A DNA stretch of 64,000 nucleotides from Baylisascaris procyonis (Eukaryota; Nematoda; Chromadorea; Rhabditida; Ascarididae). The notes under the pieces are model-generated. The model was not told where the DNA came from and searched no databases. It saw nothing but the letters and a program-made list of their open reading frames with translations. The stretch is from the NCBI GenBank assembly GCA_037389465.1, contig JAZARR010000164.1, positions 2,858,501 through 2,922,500 of the forward strand, in the 5' to 3' direction. The position numbers and the translations under genes are program-made. Shown here one piece after another: positions 27,901-42,400 of the stretch (position 1 is its first letter; each line of letters begins with the position of its first letter).

Positions 27901-28985
27901 CCACAAACGATGTCTGTATTTAAACTTATGGGAAGGGGAATGGAAAATGAGGGAAGGAAGTGGGAATGCGTAATTTGTTTTTACGATGAAGACGTAGTGT
28001 GAAATCCCTTTCCGTACTCCCTCTTTGTTGGGTTAAGGTCTATGCCAATAGTGCTAAAGAATTATGCGGGAATAGAATAAAAGCAAAGAGAATATAATAT
28101 TCTAGTCGATGGGTTGGCTCAAATTTTGCCACAGTCCTCCCATGTTTTTCTCCTCATTCAGACAGCAACAACAACAATAACTTTCGTTAATCCACTGCTT
28201 TTGTATCATATTCAAATAATCATTTAATTTCATCGTTTGGGAAGCAAGCCATAATTTGCATTTTTTATGCAAATTCATGTAGTGTTTCAAATTAGATCAG
28301 TGCAATTTAAATCAATAAACTTTCATCCGCATAATAGTCGCAGGTTTTACTTTGTGCGGTTGTGTGTGCGCGAATATTTGTTTATTTGCAGAATTTGTTG
28401 GCATTTATGCGATCGAGTTAGTAATGCTGATGGGTATTTAGAGATCGATAAAACAAAGTTGTTGATTTGGGATACCGATAGCAATGTAATGACGGTAATG
28501 ATGGTTAAATGCTAGCTTGTATCAGCGGTAGATTGCAATTGACGGCAGTGAGGCAAGTCGTAGATTACGTTTCGATTATTGCCAGAGGGGCAATATTTAA
28601 AAGATCTGCTTATTGGGCACAATGAAAGCAGTGGAATTTTTCGATTTATTTGGATGAAAAAGGCACTTGAAGAGCAATATGAGGGTGGGGAGAATGGCAC
28701 TTTTTGTTGGAAGCGGCGATCTGCTGGTGAGTGCGTCGTTGGCATCGCAATCTGTTGATATGCCCGGGGGCGTTTTAGAAGAAGAAATGCTCATTGAAAT
28801 ACATGCGCTGATACGTGTTTCTTGTCTCATTACACCTCTGAAAACTTATTCAGCTTACATCTCACTATTTCGCTTTTCTCTGCCCCCTACAGATTGTTGT
28901 GTCTTCGTTTCTCACGACACATCAGCACTGCGGAATTCGCGTCAATAGGTGCTATAGATACTACATTGTTTTACATTATATTTAC

Positions 28986-29062
<77 letters not shown>

Positions 29063-32000
29063 GTACTTGTTCCTGTGATAAGCGGTGTGCGCATTTGCTA
29101 CCAAATCTTTTAGTATGCTATTCGATGTATTTATTGATTGATAAGTTCGTTTCATGTGATAGGTAGACTGCTTACAAGTATTGAAGGGAAGTGAATTGTT
29201 GCCATCTGCTGCCTGTTCCCAATTCAGTATCGCGATACTTCCCCGCTCACTGAAAATGAAATGCAGTACGCAGTAATGCGCTTCCTTGTTGACGATAGTG
29301 TATAGGTACACAAATATCCGTGCACTTTTCAATAGCGGTAATTATATGAGTATCCATAGCCGCATAAGAAGTAGAAAGGCAAATGAAAAGCAAGTTGTTT
29401 GTATACTCAAGTTGTCTGAAAAACACGATACATTTAATACTCAAAAAAGTGCAAATGTGTGCCACAAAAGTTATCCCAATATGCATTTCGCAATTCCAGT
29501 AATATCAGCGATCATCAGAAGTTATCACGAAGTAATGTAACTCACCTGATTTATATGTCAATGTAAAGCGATTGCATCGTACAAGTCTTCCAAAAAAGAT
29601 TCATTTTCGAACCCGACTCATTGCAAAATTTAACTCTCTCAGTCGTGCGTTTTATATGAGTTTTTAATATATTCACTTTCCGCCAAAATCCTTGGAAATT
29701 GGCATATGATCTTAAATCCTGATGTGCAGCTTGGTCATCCTGTGATATAGATCAAACTTCTAAATTCTTCAGATTCTAAGTTCCTTATTTCTATAAAATT
29801 CTATACTCGAATTTGAGCAATTCTTTTGTGGAAACTGTAATACCGAATCAGACATATACATATGCGCCTGGACATATGTCCACAGTCATAACACACAGGT
29901 AGCAACATCGTATTGGGCTTCATTGAGGTGGGAAGGAAAAAAAGATTTTTGGTGGCTGGCTTATTCTTTTCACTTGTGGCGTATTCATCATGCTACAGCG
30001 TACAAGCATTTGTTCTTTTTGAGTTGGACAGTTCACCTCACACAATAATAGGTACGATGCCGTTCTTCGACTGTTTACATTCCCCCTCCCCAATTCATTC
30101 AGTTAGCTAACAAAATGGATGTTACTACAAATGCCTCAAAGATAGCAACCTTTATTTGACGGTCGAAGAACAGAACTAAAATCAATAGCATTGTCACTGC
30201 CTTCTCATTTCTTTCTCTCTCCTTTTTACTTTAGCGAAAATTCGTCCAAAAAAACACTCGATGACAACCATAAAAAATACGACAAAATAACCTGCAGCAT
30301 TTCTGACTCTTTTACTGATTTGCAACCTTTGAAATCAATTTTGAAAATTGTAACAAAAAAAATTTGTATCATTCGTTAATAATTGTGATATTTGGTTTCA
30401 ACTCGAGGACTTATTGGGATAGTAGTTTATATGAAACTAGAACAAACGCATTGTCTTCTTCGTTCGTTTATCCGCTTTGGTGCTCTTTTTTTGTTCCCCT
30501 GAGGTTAGTTTTTTATTGCCATCGAATTTTCACTTTTCGTGAAAAATTTGTTCAACACCATATATTAAAAATTTGTAAAAATCACTTCTGAACAGAGATG
30601 CGGAATGAGTATGAGGAGATTATTGTTGGACATGATGGATGGGAAGAGAATTCGTTTTTTTGATGATTAATAGTATATTGGCAATGTCGTCATGCATAAT
30701 TGCTGTACCCCGTCTCGCCATCAGCAAAGTTGACTGCTCGTTTAATTTTATTTTTTGCTCATTTTTTGGTTTTGAGTTTCCATGGGTTATCCTCCCGCAA
30801 ACTTTTTTCTTCTTTTTTTCAATTCATTATTCGTATTAGGGAATTCGAGGCTGTGAGAATCTGTGAAGAATTCGGGCACTGAGCAAAATTTATGGCGGCA
30901 TTACACAAAAACACTTTTCTTAATGTGCATGAAACAATGTGCAGAGCTTGTCTTGTTAGGCATCCGAATATTTGCATCTCGAAGTCAGCCACAGAAGTCA
31001 AAACAAAATTTGTGAGATGGACACCCAAAATCATTTTAAACTCCATTTCCAACAATCAGCCCATTATCCTTTAACGCGGTCGTTTTTTCTTCTTGCAATT
31101 TTCTGAAGGCGGTTTTCTGTGAGACAAACTCAGTGTACCAAACCTCACAATTTCACTTTAACGAATTTTAGGAAGCGTTTTGTATTCACTGTCGCGTTTC
31201 TATTTTTTCACTTTTTCATCCATGCAAAAAAGATAACTCATAAGTGTGTTTTGATATCCACGTAATTTACTCATTATATGAACTTAGGCGAAAAGAATGG
31301 ACAGTTTGATTAGGTTTGACAACCGAACGAGGAAGTGCAAACGTCTTTGTTAACGCACACTGACGTCTCACTGTCCTCATAGATTTGCCTATAATGCGTA
31401 AACCGTTCCATCTTCCCCTTTCCTTCGCTTTTCTTTTGTTCGAGTACAAATAGTTCGTCCTGGCAACACTCCGTTTACTTCTTTGCCGTCATTTGTTTGT
31501 TCATTTTGGAATTTATCGAACAACTGCGTACACCGTTCAGGTCATTTATAGATCAATGCAGAGATCAATACAAATAGAAAATTCCTCCACATCACTTCCT
31601 TCATAAAGTTAAAAATTTTCAAAAATTGAAATATGGTTCGGTTTTACAACTTCTGGGTTGCAAATGTCATAAATGGCCAACAGGTTGGTCGAGTTATTAC
31701 TGTGATTTTCTATCATCGCATAAGTGCAAGGCGTTTTGTGCACTTCAGCGAGCAGATTCATAAACGAATAAACGGTTCTATGTGGGGATGGAAGATGGAT
31801 CAATCCAAAAAGACGATTGCATTAAACATCGTTGCGGATTCTTTTTGCTCTTTTTTTCCTCAGATGTGAGTACTTGCGCAGTGGGGGGGGGGGGGGTTAG
31901 TTCTGAAATTGTTGCGAGAATAAGGCAGAATCCAACTATTATCTATTAGAGGATGTAACTGAATGGTCATACTTATTTTCGTTGCAATGAAAGTGACATA

Positions 32001-35000
32001 TTGATATCATGAACTACTATTCGGCGGTGCATCCTTGAAAGGTGCTGTTTCAGTTCCTTCTTTTGAGGAATTTTATACTTCATATTCGATATTGCTCCAG
32101 AATCAACGTATTGGCAATTGGTCGTTCTCTTATTGTTATGTTGGGAAGTTAGTGGTATCGCCTAAGCACGGCGAATTTGAAAACTTGGGGTCGTACAAGG
32201 GAACGAGTTGGGGAATGAGGAATTTCCATAACTTCATGTAGATACACTAGTAACGCTACAGGAATGTTGATGTGGACATTACTGGCTGCAATAGCCGAGA
32301 TAGGACGGCGATGTTTTCACTGGAGAGTTTTTAAGAATTTTGCAGTCAAAGAGAGTTTTGTCACTAATTATGGAATTTGGTTTATTTGTTTTCTAAATTG
32401 TAAAACTCAAATGCCTTAATTAACTCATGTCCTTGCACATCATCTTTTCTCATTGATGGCTTTATATCTCTATCCGTTGCCCTCCTTCTTTGAACAACTA
32501 ATAGCTCCTGCGTAGTCACTTTGTATCTCAGCTAAAGAAAAAAGCAGAGGAAATTACTGGGTGATGGGATTTATTTTTTTCGTTGATTTCCCTTTCTCCT
32601 CAAGTGCCTTTTTTTGCACGATCTCGGTCTAAACCAACTAGCAACTTCCAACCGTTCGCTTCCATACTTAGTTGAGGTTATCAGAAGGTGGCAAGCTCAT
32701 CCGTGCTGCCCATCTTTCACGTTGCACGAGCAATATCAGTAAGCTAAATCATTCTGCATGCGTCGAAACAAATTCCAGGATTGCGCTGAAGAAGGTGGCC
32801 TAGTATGTGCTTTTTAAAGTCCATTTCATCGGACCAGCTAGTCGTGCCACTGCGCTAAAGAAAAGATTGAAGAACTCCTGCTGTTCCGTTTTTTAAACAA
32901 TTAGCCGGTTGTGCGTATTTTCGTTCAATTCGGCGGGCAGAAAACGTCTACGCACGGATGTGTCCTCTCGAAAAGTGAAAAATTGAAGAGCAGTTTTTAG
33001 TGGATGGTTGTTGATTTGTATTGAGTCCTTAAAGGTGAGCTTGACAGCAGTTCACTTTTTTCGTCGACAGCAGTGATGAAGAAACTTTATTTTGCGGAAG
33101 GAATAGTATTTGATTTATTCCTTGCTGCTTTGTGATAAGAGTGCTGTAAAATCCATGCATGAATGCCTAGATTCACTGCTTATGCTCTCCGCCACCTTCT
33201 GCTGCCAGTACTTGGTGGCGTTAATGACGTGGTGTGAGAGTTCTTTAAGTTTGTCGCTTTATTAGCCCCGCATCCCCATGATGCTTGTCGCATTTTGTTC
33301 ACAATCGGGAAATGTAGGCGTAGTTGCATTCTTCAAGTTAGCCAAAGTTGCAAGTAAAGCATCGAATTTCCTTCGAGCAGTGCCCATAATTTCTCATCCT
33401 TTTCTGGACAGATGTCATACAAAGGCCTGACGTCTGCTTATCCTTGCAGACTAATCTGTACTGATTTTCCTTGCAATCTATTGCTCGTTTTTATCAGAAC
33501 TCAGCGCATTCGCTCTTCCGAGTTCACTTTGATGCGTTTTCATCAGCGATGTCTTGTCTACCGTACAGTTGTTGCATTGTGTGCTCTTCTTTCTATCTTT
33601 TGTCCTTCCTTTAGCCTTATTTGCATATCGAATTAGCAATTCTGCGGGCGGATCGTTGGCCTCATTGTCACACCAAGCAAATTTCCATACTTAATAATAT
33701 CCCGACGTTTAATTACTCTCCTTACCAGTCACACCAGCTAAATTTGTTGCATTGAAATTCAGGTCAAGCCTTTGTTGACGATTCGTTTATTGCAGTCGCA
33801 GTTAATCTGATGTTATAAAGATCGCGTTGTGCCCTTCAATGCCTCCTGCTGTGCGCTCACTAGCGAATCATTTAAGTACAGAATCAAACTTTCAAGGGGT
33901 CGGAGAGTTCCTATTTGCTTTACTTCGAATTTAAGCATTAAAAAATATGTCATTTTCAGTTCTCCTCCTATCCCTCTAGCCAACCCTCTGAAGTGAATCT
34001 CTTTTTTAGAAGGAGGGGGCGGGGATTGCTTTTTAACAGCGATTTCAAACTCCAATTTGCGTTTATAATGTGCATCCATACAGGCACGTGTCTAATGCAC
34101 TAATCATAATTGATTAACCTTGAAGTTAGGCAAGCTAGGAATGAATTTAAATAGTGATTACTTTCATTTGTCAGTCAAAGCATTGGAAGAACATCCGATA
34201 AACAGGCAAACGCACATCAGCAGTTATTAATACTGAGGCACTCCATGAAGTATGAATTGAGCCTGTTGTTGTAGAAATTCCTTTCTCCCGATTAGCCGTT
34301 GATCATCACAAAATTAAGTGGCGTGGATGTGGAATGTTTGCAGGAGTTGGTGGTTGCGGGCCCGTTGGAGCGCAATTGGCGGGGTATCGGCATCGCACTT
34401 CTCGTGATTGCCGTGATGTGCTCCCTCATCGTGGCCGCAGTCTTCCTCTTCACTCCGTGTAAGTAATGCCGCTCTGATTAATTCACAATGCCATTTCTAA
34501 CCTGAAGTGCCGATCTAGCCTTTCCCATGGAACTCTTATCGAATTGTCGCTTAAAAGTGATTTTTTATCAATAAGGAGTTTACTTGAGCAGAGGTTATAT
34601 TATGCCACATAGGTATGCCATGTTTTATATCTCATAATATGTTTCGAGAAGTGGAGCTAAATTATTGCTATTTGCTTACGCAGCAAGGAAAATCCAAGGC
34701 TGAGCATCGTTCATTTATATTTGAAACTTCTCAGGGACAGCCAATCAGCAGTGATCCTTGCTTGCTTGCTAACAATCAGTCGGTTCCATTGTTCGCATAG
34801 GTTTGCATGTTATTGTTTCAAGATGTTTTATTGCCTGTCAGCGTACTTCTCTTGTTTTAGACGTTTTAATAGTCATTCTTTTTGGCTGAAATTTACTCCT
34901 CAGCATTTGATAAGCTGCCAGATATTTTTTTCCTGCAGAGTGGAAAGCCACTTTGAAAGGGAATTGTGAAGCACAATCTTATTCCAGTGATTTGTCAGTA

Positions 35001-38000
35001 ACGTTTCCTGTTAATCGTTAGTTTAACTGGAAAAGACGCAGAATTCATTGAGATATTTTTTGTTTTACATGTTTTTCCTCTGGAATTTCTGAAATATCTA
35101 ATTGTGTCCCCTTTCCCCGCGCAATTTTGCTGAGTCTTCGCCTTTTTGCATTGTTTTTCAACACTTGATCATTGTTCGTTCTCCTGGAAACCAAAAGTGG
35201 AGGTTAACCTCTTATTTGGAGAGCGTTGGGGGGATGGTTGTCCATCTGTAACTGCTCATTCGTTCTTTTGAGGAATGTCGATCACGGTGGCATGAACCTG
35301 AGACCGATAATGGGATGTTAAGGGAAGAAAGATGTCCCTTTTCACCTTCGCGCTACCGCCTTTCGATACGGGAGACGATACTTCTCTTCCTCCCATTCTC
35401 CCCTTTCCCAACTTTTCTTCCCTTCGCCTTCCTTCCTCTCGCAATTACCCCGCTCAAGACGAAGTGGGAATTTCGGCTTACATATTCATCTTTGTTTTTT
35501 CAATCAACAGCGTACTCTTTTGAAGCGTTTCGAATCTGTGAAACAGCAGAAAAGCATTTGACAATGTAAAACGTATGCGAAGGTGTCATGCGTTCATTTA
35601 TGTTTGCTTGCCACTGCTTTTTGTTAAAAGGTAGGCTGGTAGAGTGAAGGTGGACAGCAATAAAAGGAAAGTGAGGAAGAATTCCTGTCGGCGATGGGGT
35701 AGATGGGACGTCTGATATGCGGAAAAGGGTGGGACTAAGAGGAACTGCGTTAAAGAGGGCTTAATTGGAGAAAGGGTAGGTGCCGTCCATATATATGCAT
35801 GTTTATACCTAGTGAAGGAGCCAGAATTGGAGGGATGGAGTTGCTTTCTTCCTGTTACCGTTTTTAGTTCTGTTTTTTTTTTTTGTTCAGTGCCATTTAG
35901 CCTTGAAGAATTATGAAATATCGACGTTCTTGTTTAAGAGAAAATTTTTTTATTAGTATCCATCCAAATGAATAATGGGGGACGGTGTTGTTAATGTACC
36001 AAAAAGTACATTTTTCATACCATACTCGTACTCATAACCAAGCACCGTATAGAATTGAAGCCGTAAGTGCACTATAATTGGTGCAATATGAATGCAGAAA
36101 AGATTGCTGTCTTCTGAAGGGTGATGCAAATGCAGTATCGTGCCAATTTTTTAGGTGAAATATTTTCCAGTTGTACTTATCTAAAATGGTGCACTCGCAC
36201 GTCACTTTTTTTCTGAGTTCAGAATCAATCGCGTTATTACTCTTCTCGAGTAACAAACTTGAGCGTTGGCTTCCGACGCATCTCTGTCCATTTGCCTTTA
36301 AAATGACAAAAGGAATTCGAAAATGAGGGATTAGGTTTTGCGTTTTACATCTTAATGAAATCAGTGGTCATGCTGGTTAATTCACGCGTTCTTCTCTATG
36401 CTTTTTTAATTTCTCTGCTGCAAAGCACTCGTTTTTGCAGGAAGTAGGAAGTAGTGAGAAGGAAAAACTTTGTGAGAAAAGCTTAGTAGGAAAATATCAG
36501 ATATGCAAATTTTGAAAAAGTCGTTCTTTCTCCGGCACAAGTCGTTAGTCATTACGCAGCAATAATTCTCACACATTGTGTATACATTCTACTAATATGT
36601 GGCTCCAACTGAAGAGAAATATATTTAATTGGTTATTCAATTTTATCGTTCAAAAGAATTTTGCTTTGAATGGCGGCTTTTTATTATGAAAAATGATGGC
36701 ATTTGACTAAGTGCAGCAAATGGCATTTAGTTCTATTTTATTTCCTGAGCGTATTTTTCTGCTTTCACTGTCATAGGGCCACTCTCATCAGATCTGTTCG
36801 AAGTGTGTGCCCTCCCTCCCCCTCCCCCCCCCCTTTCACCCTCCGTTCTACGAAGTAATTAAGGGGGCTGCACGTATTAAAGAGACGCAGCGGGCGTGAA
36901 CTAAGGGGTCTGGATACGAAAAATGCTCTCAAACATCTGAAAGTGCGACATGGAGTTGAATTTGCACAACTGACGAAAGCACATACCACTCGGAAACACC
37001 TGTAAAGCGGTGTGCAACTCCAATAGCGCTGGAAGGATCGTGGAGAAAGTGAAGCTGGAGATAGCGGAGAAACGAAAAGTCGCATAAAAGCTCGCCAAAA
37101 GTTGCCAGCGCTACCGAATATATCTTCAAGCTTCTTCCTCATTCAAGGGTTTGGCAAGTATTCGGCTGAGCTGACCCTGCCACTTGTTTTCTCAAACTTT
37201 TGTGAGGGACTTTGTTTTCTTTTTGAAGGAATATTGAAAAAGATTGTGGAAGATACGAAAGCGTCGTTTGGGGTGTCATTTGTGGCGGTGGTGTACTTAC
37301 TATTATTGGGACAACGATCCATTGCGTTAGAGATGGATCTCTCAAAAATGCATTCTTGACTTTCAACAGATTATGCGGACACCACGATGCGCGTACAGCT
37401 GAATGAGCTTACCTGAAAATTTTGAACAACACGTGATATAAATAGAACTTAAGTTATGAGGAGTACAGTATAATTAAACATATTGCCGTTTTTTGGCAGA
37501 AATAGTCGGTACAACCCTGTTTAAAGTCTGGAGCCTTGAGAGTAGTATGAGTATACTTTGAAAAAGTGGTATAGGTGAAATACTGTGCCGTAGAGATAAG
37601 TACAAATGTAGTATTATACAAAAAAATTTGTTATGTTGCCATCACAGATAAAGAACTATTCTTGATATTCCTCCCGCATTTATCAGAAACCAATGTGGAG
37701 CAAACCATGCGAAAGTAAGAATGTTTATTGGATTATTACGTTGTTATCGCCGCTCCCTTTTTAGTCAGTATAGCTGTATACAACACACGGACCCCGGTTA
37801 CTCTAAGTGACATCTTAAACAATGGTCTTCTGAGTCCGATCGAGAATCTCGAATGGTTGGATGCTGACAATATCGTTATCAAATCTTCTGAGAAGATTCG
37901 TATCGTTGACACGACAGTCACACCTCCTGACAGCAGGGTTTACGCCGGTGAGGAAGTTCTGGTACTACTTTCGAAGTATTACTTTCTTTCTAGAGCTGTT

Positions 38001-39375
38001 TTTTTTTCATCTTGCGGTTACACAACAGTCTAAAGTCCCATCTCAGGCGATCGGAATGTCGCACCACTGTAGATAGAAGGGAGGATGAAAATGTTTGGAA
38101 CTTTTATGAGTAAGAAAACGAGAATAAGTGCATTCAATCTTAATTGTGCGTTCATGTTTAACTAATTGGAACGACTATCAGGCTACTATTCTGAGGAAAA
38201 GTTTTATGCAAAAAGTCGCAATGAAGAGATCCTTACAATCTTTTCAATGATAAATTGATGCTATAGATGCAATCGGCAACAAACTTTCATTTCTACAAAC
38301 GTTCTTATAATGTTTTATGGGTAATGATCACTTTCAATGCTTGCTGATTTGTTTATAGGCAAGGTACGGTAAAGTGAACTCATGGAGTTTGTCACATGAT
38401 GGCAAATACATGGCAATGTCATACGATGAAAGAAAGGTTAGTATTTACGTTGTTTACTTCCGTTCATTATAGCGGTGCATTTAACGTTTCAAGATGGGCA
38501 TTCATCAAGAGGTCGATGGTGCATACTGCAAATATGTGACCAGCTCTTTAGATGATAACTCTATGTGCTGTAGTCAGTGTGGAAAGCCCTTGATTGAAGC
38601 AGATTTCAAACGTGAAAATCACTGACAATCTTATATTCACTAACTCCTTTATGAGATCACTTAATTCTATGCAATTGGCATTTGAAAGGAATATTTTTCA
38701 CCTTCTCTTACCATTGCACTTTTGTTTTTATATGCAATGATGTCAACACTTTTTAAAAATAATTTGTTTAATGAACCACTAGAATTGTTTATTGCGAATT
38801 CTATATAAATTAACATGAAATCAAGCTGTATCGTAAAAGCCGTCCATGAATTCTGGTAGAATGGGCCGTATTGCTTCACCTTTAAGAATATAAAACACTA
38901 TATTTCAACTTCATAAATAAATGACTTTAATGGCTGTAAGAACAGAGAGGGAAAACATTGCGTGTAAAAATGTTGAGATAGAATCTTCCCTTATAGGTCT
39001 TCATAGACTTTTTTCTTTGTTGTCCCCCCCCCCCCCAAAAAAAAATATCCTTCATCATGTATTCTCACTTTCTTCGCTCACTGATCTCTTCCAAAAGCAT
39101 TGCATTCTCAGCAAAATATTTTAATAATTTGCCAAACCGTTTTTTTTTCCGGAACTATCTTTCTTGTACAAGGTGCGTAGTGCGGTAGAAAGAGATATTT
39201 ATGTGCGATATTTTGTATGGGCAAACTCAGCAACGAACAGAACACTTTACTCACTATTTTCCCTATAAGCCGTCATCACGAGGTGGACATCTGCTGATGA
39301 TGGCACATAACCGAAGCATTCGATTAAAGTGTTCTGTACTGCGCCGGGATCTGTCTACACATAACATCGTTCATC

Positions 39376-39470
<95 letters not shown>

Positions 39471-42400
39471 GACGTTAACGGTAGACCCGCACTCCTCCCT
39501 CCTTAGTGGAGTCCCTCCAAATCCAGTTGCCATTCTGGATGCGCTATTTCCCGCAAGCCCCCTCTTTCCGTATGCGGTCCCCTGGAAACCATAAATGCTA
39601 CACTTCCTGCAGGGTGAACTCAAGAATTTGCAGTACACATTATTTATCCTACAAGTATTCGATATTATACCACGTGGGTGGGGGGAACTCCGAAATAAAA
39701 ATGTCTTTCATTTTGTCTGATAAAGAAAGTGTTTTTGAACATTTTGATGAGGGATTTGTTTTTTCATCAAAAATGTAATAAACTAATAACTGTTGAAAAT
39801 ATATTGCATATCTTATGAATAAAATTTCCTATTTTTCTATAAAATTTCAATTCATCAAATTCCTTACCCGTATATGACCACTATGGATGGTGAACACTTT
39901 CCACGTTCGACACACTAGGGCCTAAGACTTGAATCTCTCCACCTATACAGTGCACATTCCAGTTACACGAAGTTCTACTAACTAACAGCTACTAGCTTCC
40001 TGTGTAAGTGAACTACAGAATGAGCATAAGGGTGCTAAGGTTTTGTGTATTAATGCTTTTGAGCAACTCACCAATGCGCATCTTTTCCTCAAATAAAAAC
40101 ACAAAAATTCACACGAAAAGCGCTTCTTTCAATCGTCCTTCCAGTAACGCTTCTTTTAACTCCGCTTAGCTTAAATTCCCATAGAATGAAAACGGCAACG
40201 AGTCGAATCTATGAGATGGTGCAAATGTTCTCTGAAACTTTTGAATGACATTTTTTGCTTATATGAATGATGTTGTTCGAAGTGGTTTGAAAAAATGCTT
40301 TTTTCAGCTAAGGGAATGTAATTTTTTGTGAGTTCGCTACGTGCGGACTTCATCGTCTGAAATGGAATACTTTTATGTTCCACAACTTTTTAAGTGGAGA
40401 TCCATAATCTACTGAGGGGTGACTAATTTTGCTTTGAATTCGCGAGGTTTTTAAACAGCTAAAATAGCTAGAGAGTCGTTGCCAAAAAAATCATGCACTC
40501 ATAAATAAAAAAGGAAATTGGTTGTCGGAAATCGACCTAGCGTAACGTTATGGAGCAATTATGAGCATCATGACAGGCCTTGCCATTAAACACACGCGCT
40601 CTGCACCGCCGATTCGAACTCATGTGGGACAGCAGTTCGACAACTCTGCTAACTCGGCTCGAACGATAATAAGCCTGATAGATGGAACTCACAGCACGTT
40701 TTACTCACATTTTGTTTGACTTCGCTGATCGAGAGGAAAAGTAATGTTTTGCAAAGCATTCTCATTCATATCATACAGTACCTGGAGCTGGTCACCCTAA
40801 CTTCCATTCGTCTGCACCGGAGAAAAACCTCCGGACTAGTGGATCTAGTTGTAAAACTAGCACAGTTGTGCTGAATTTCCGTCTTTCCTCACCTTCACAA
40901 ATTAGCACCCACGCATAAAAATTGCTTTGCGAAAGTTTAATATCACTACGCTTTATCGCGGCCTATGTAACATGTATGTCTGCCTTTTAGTAGATTGAAA
41001 TTGAGCCATTGAAATTACAGTAATGGAATTCATCGCTTAATGTGCAAAGTAGGATGATAACCTCCTGCAGCATCTTTCATTTTAATCCATCAACCTGAAG
41101 GGATTTATAAGCGTTTAAAAGTGCCAAAATTTGTATGCATTTATCTATGATGGAATTTTCACTTTGCATCAGTGGAGTCATAAAGAGACAAATTTTATAT
41201 AAAATGCAAAAAGCAGTGTGGGTATCGATGACTTGCAAGAGTGAGATTAATCAAAAAATACTGGATGATACCTCAAGAAGACGATGTAGTTCATAAAGGG
41301 AAATGAAGGAAGATATGTGACGCAATCCTTTTGAAGAGAGGGAGGGGTTAAAAAGAGTTTAGAAGAAAGTTCATGATAGGCGTTTTCGCATTGAAAGGTG
41401 AATTTTTCATGGAGATCATGGGTGAGCCTCATCAGAGTCGATTCCATTTATCGAAAAGGATGACCGGATCCGCTAAAAAAAAAAATGAAAGCATCGTTCT
41501 GTCATTATATATAGCTTATTTTTTGTTGATAACTAGTGGAAGCGGTTGGCGAAATGAGTGGAACAGAAAAGTGCATATTGTGGCACCTCTTTTGGTACAT
41601 TTCTCTGTTGCACTCTTTATTAGGATAAGAATTCAGCATTTGAGCAGTAAGTAACTTATGACAAGCAAACACCTCTCAAACAATGCACAAAATGCAGACC
41701 TTGAACAATCGATGATGTGAGAGAAGAGTGGAGCAAATTCAATTGTTGCTGGTAAAGAAGTTGCAAATGTGGGCTCTTTAGATATGACATGCTTCATACA
41801 GTTGAGGGTAAGTTAAAGAACGAAGGCATGCTAAGGTGTTGTCTTAAAAGTTTGTCACAGCCACGCAAACCCAAAACGCGGTGCTTATTAATAGCACTTG
41901 TTAATATCTTTTCACTTATTCAAGAATGTTTGATAAATATGGTTAGCTTGTGAGTGATCAAATACACATATATTTTCGATTAGTGAATTCGTTGTTGTTT
42001 CAAATATAAAATCAAGCTTTCAACTCAAACCACGTTGATTATTTAGTAGAAGTCAGTTAGTTGAATTTTTGGAAAGGAATAAAAGCTAGCTAGAATGTTA
42101 GCTTCTGTTGGCCTATCCGGTAGTCTAGAAGCGGAAAGTTCTGTATCAAATTATGCGATATCTCCTGTCATTCATAGAAGTTTATCGTAGCTAATCATTT
42201 TGTCGTTTATGTCTTCCCCCGAATATTCTCTTATTCTTATTTCGAATATAGAATATGTTTGCCATTGCTTTTCGATTGGGGTTCTTGCATTGAAATATTT
42301 GCTGAGTTGGGGAATCGTTCGTTACATTATTGGCATATTTCAGCAAAAACGATATCGGCATTCACAATGGGCAACCTATAAAATAGCTCGGATACCAGAC

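Larger units (their letters stand above)
15999..34343 (+). other. First intron of the peptidase gene (contains alternative exon 1b)
   Basis: From exon 1a the first intron is 18.3 kb; from exon 1b it is 14.9 kb. It holds the minisatellite, a TA microsatellite, G-tract patches (near 22130 and 31880), dispersed repeat copy 2 and the antisense peptide-like frame at 27070-27291. Nothing else in it could be assigned. Confidence 0.7.

Noticed and set aside
28679..28726. Possible third alternative first exon ([16 protein letters not shown] then GTGAGT)
   Set aside because: Phase 0 and a good donor fit the gene, but it lacks the LEG-acidic ending shared by exons 1a and 1b, and an ATG plus donor this short can occur by chance.
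36771..37142. 123-codon minus-strand frame
   Set aside because: It spans a C-run and a GC-rich patch in intron 2; no family likeness and overlapping frames in two other phases.
39235..39290. [10 protein letters not shown] frame considered as the YRHS exon
   Set aside because: The phase at the end does not fit exon 6 and the acceptor lacks a pyrimidine tract.
39201..39506. Frame of alternating Ile and Tyr
   Set aside because: Product of the TA microsatellite. The same applies at 28822-29332 and 53030-53549, except for the true exon 10.
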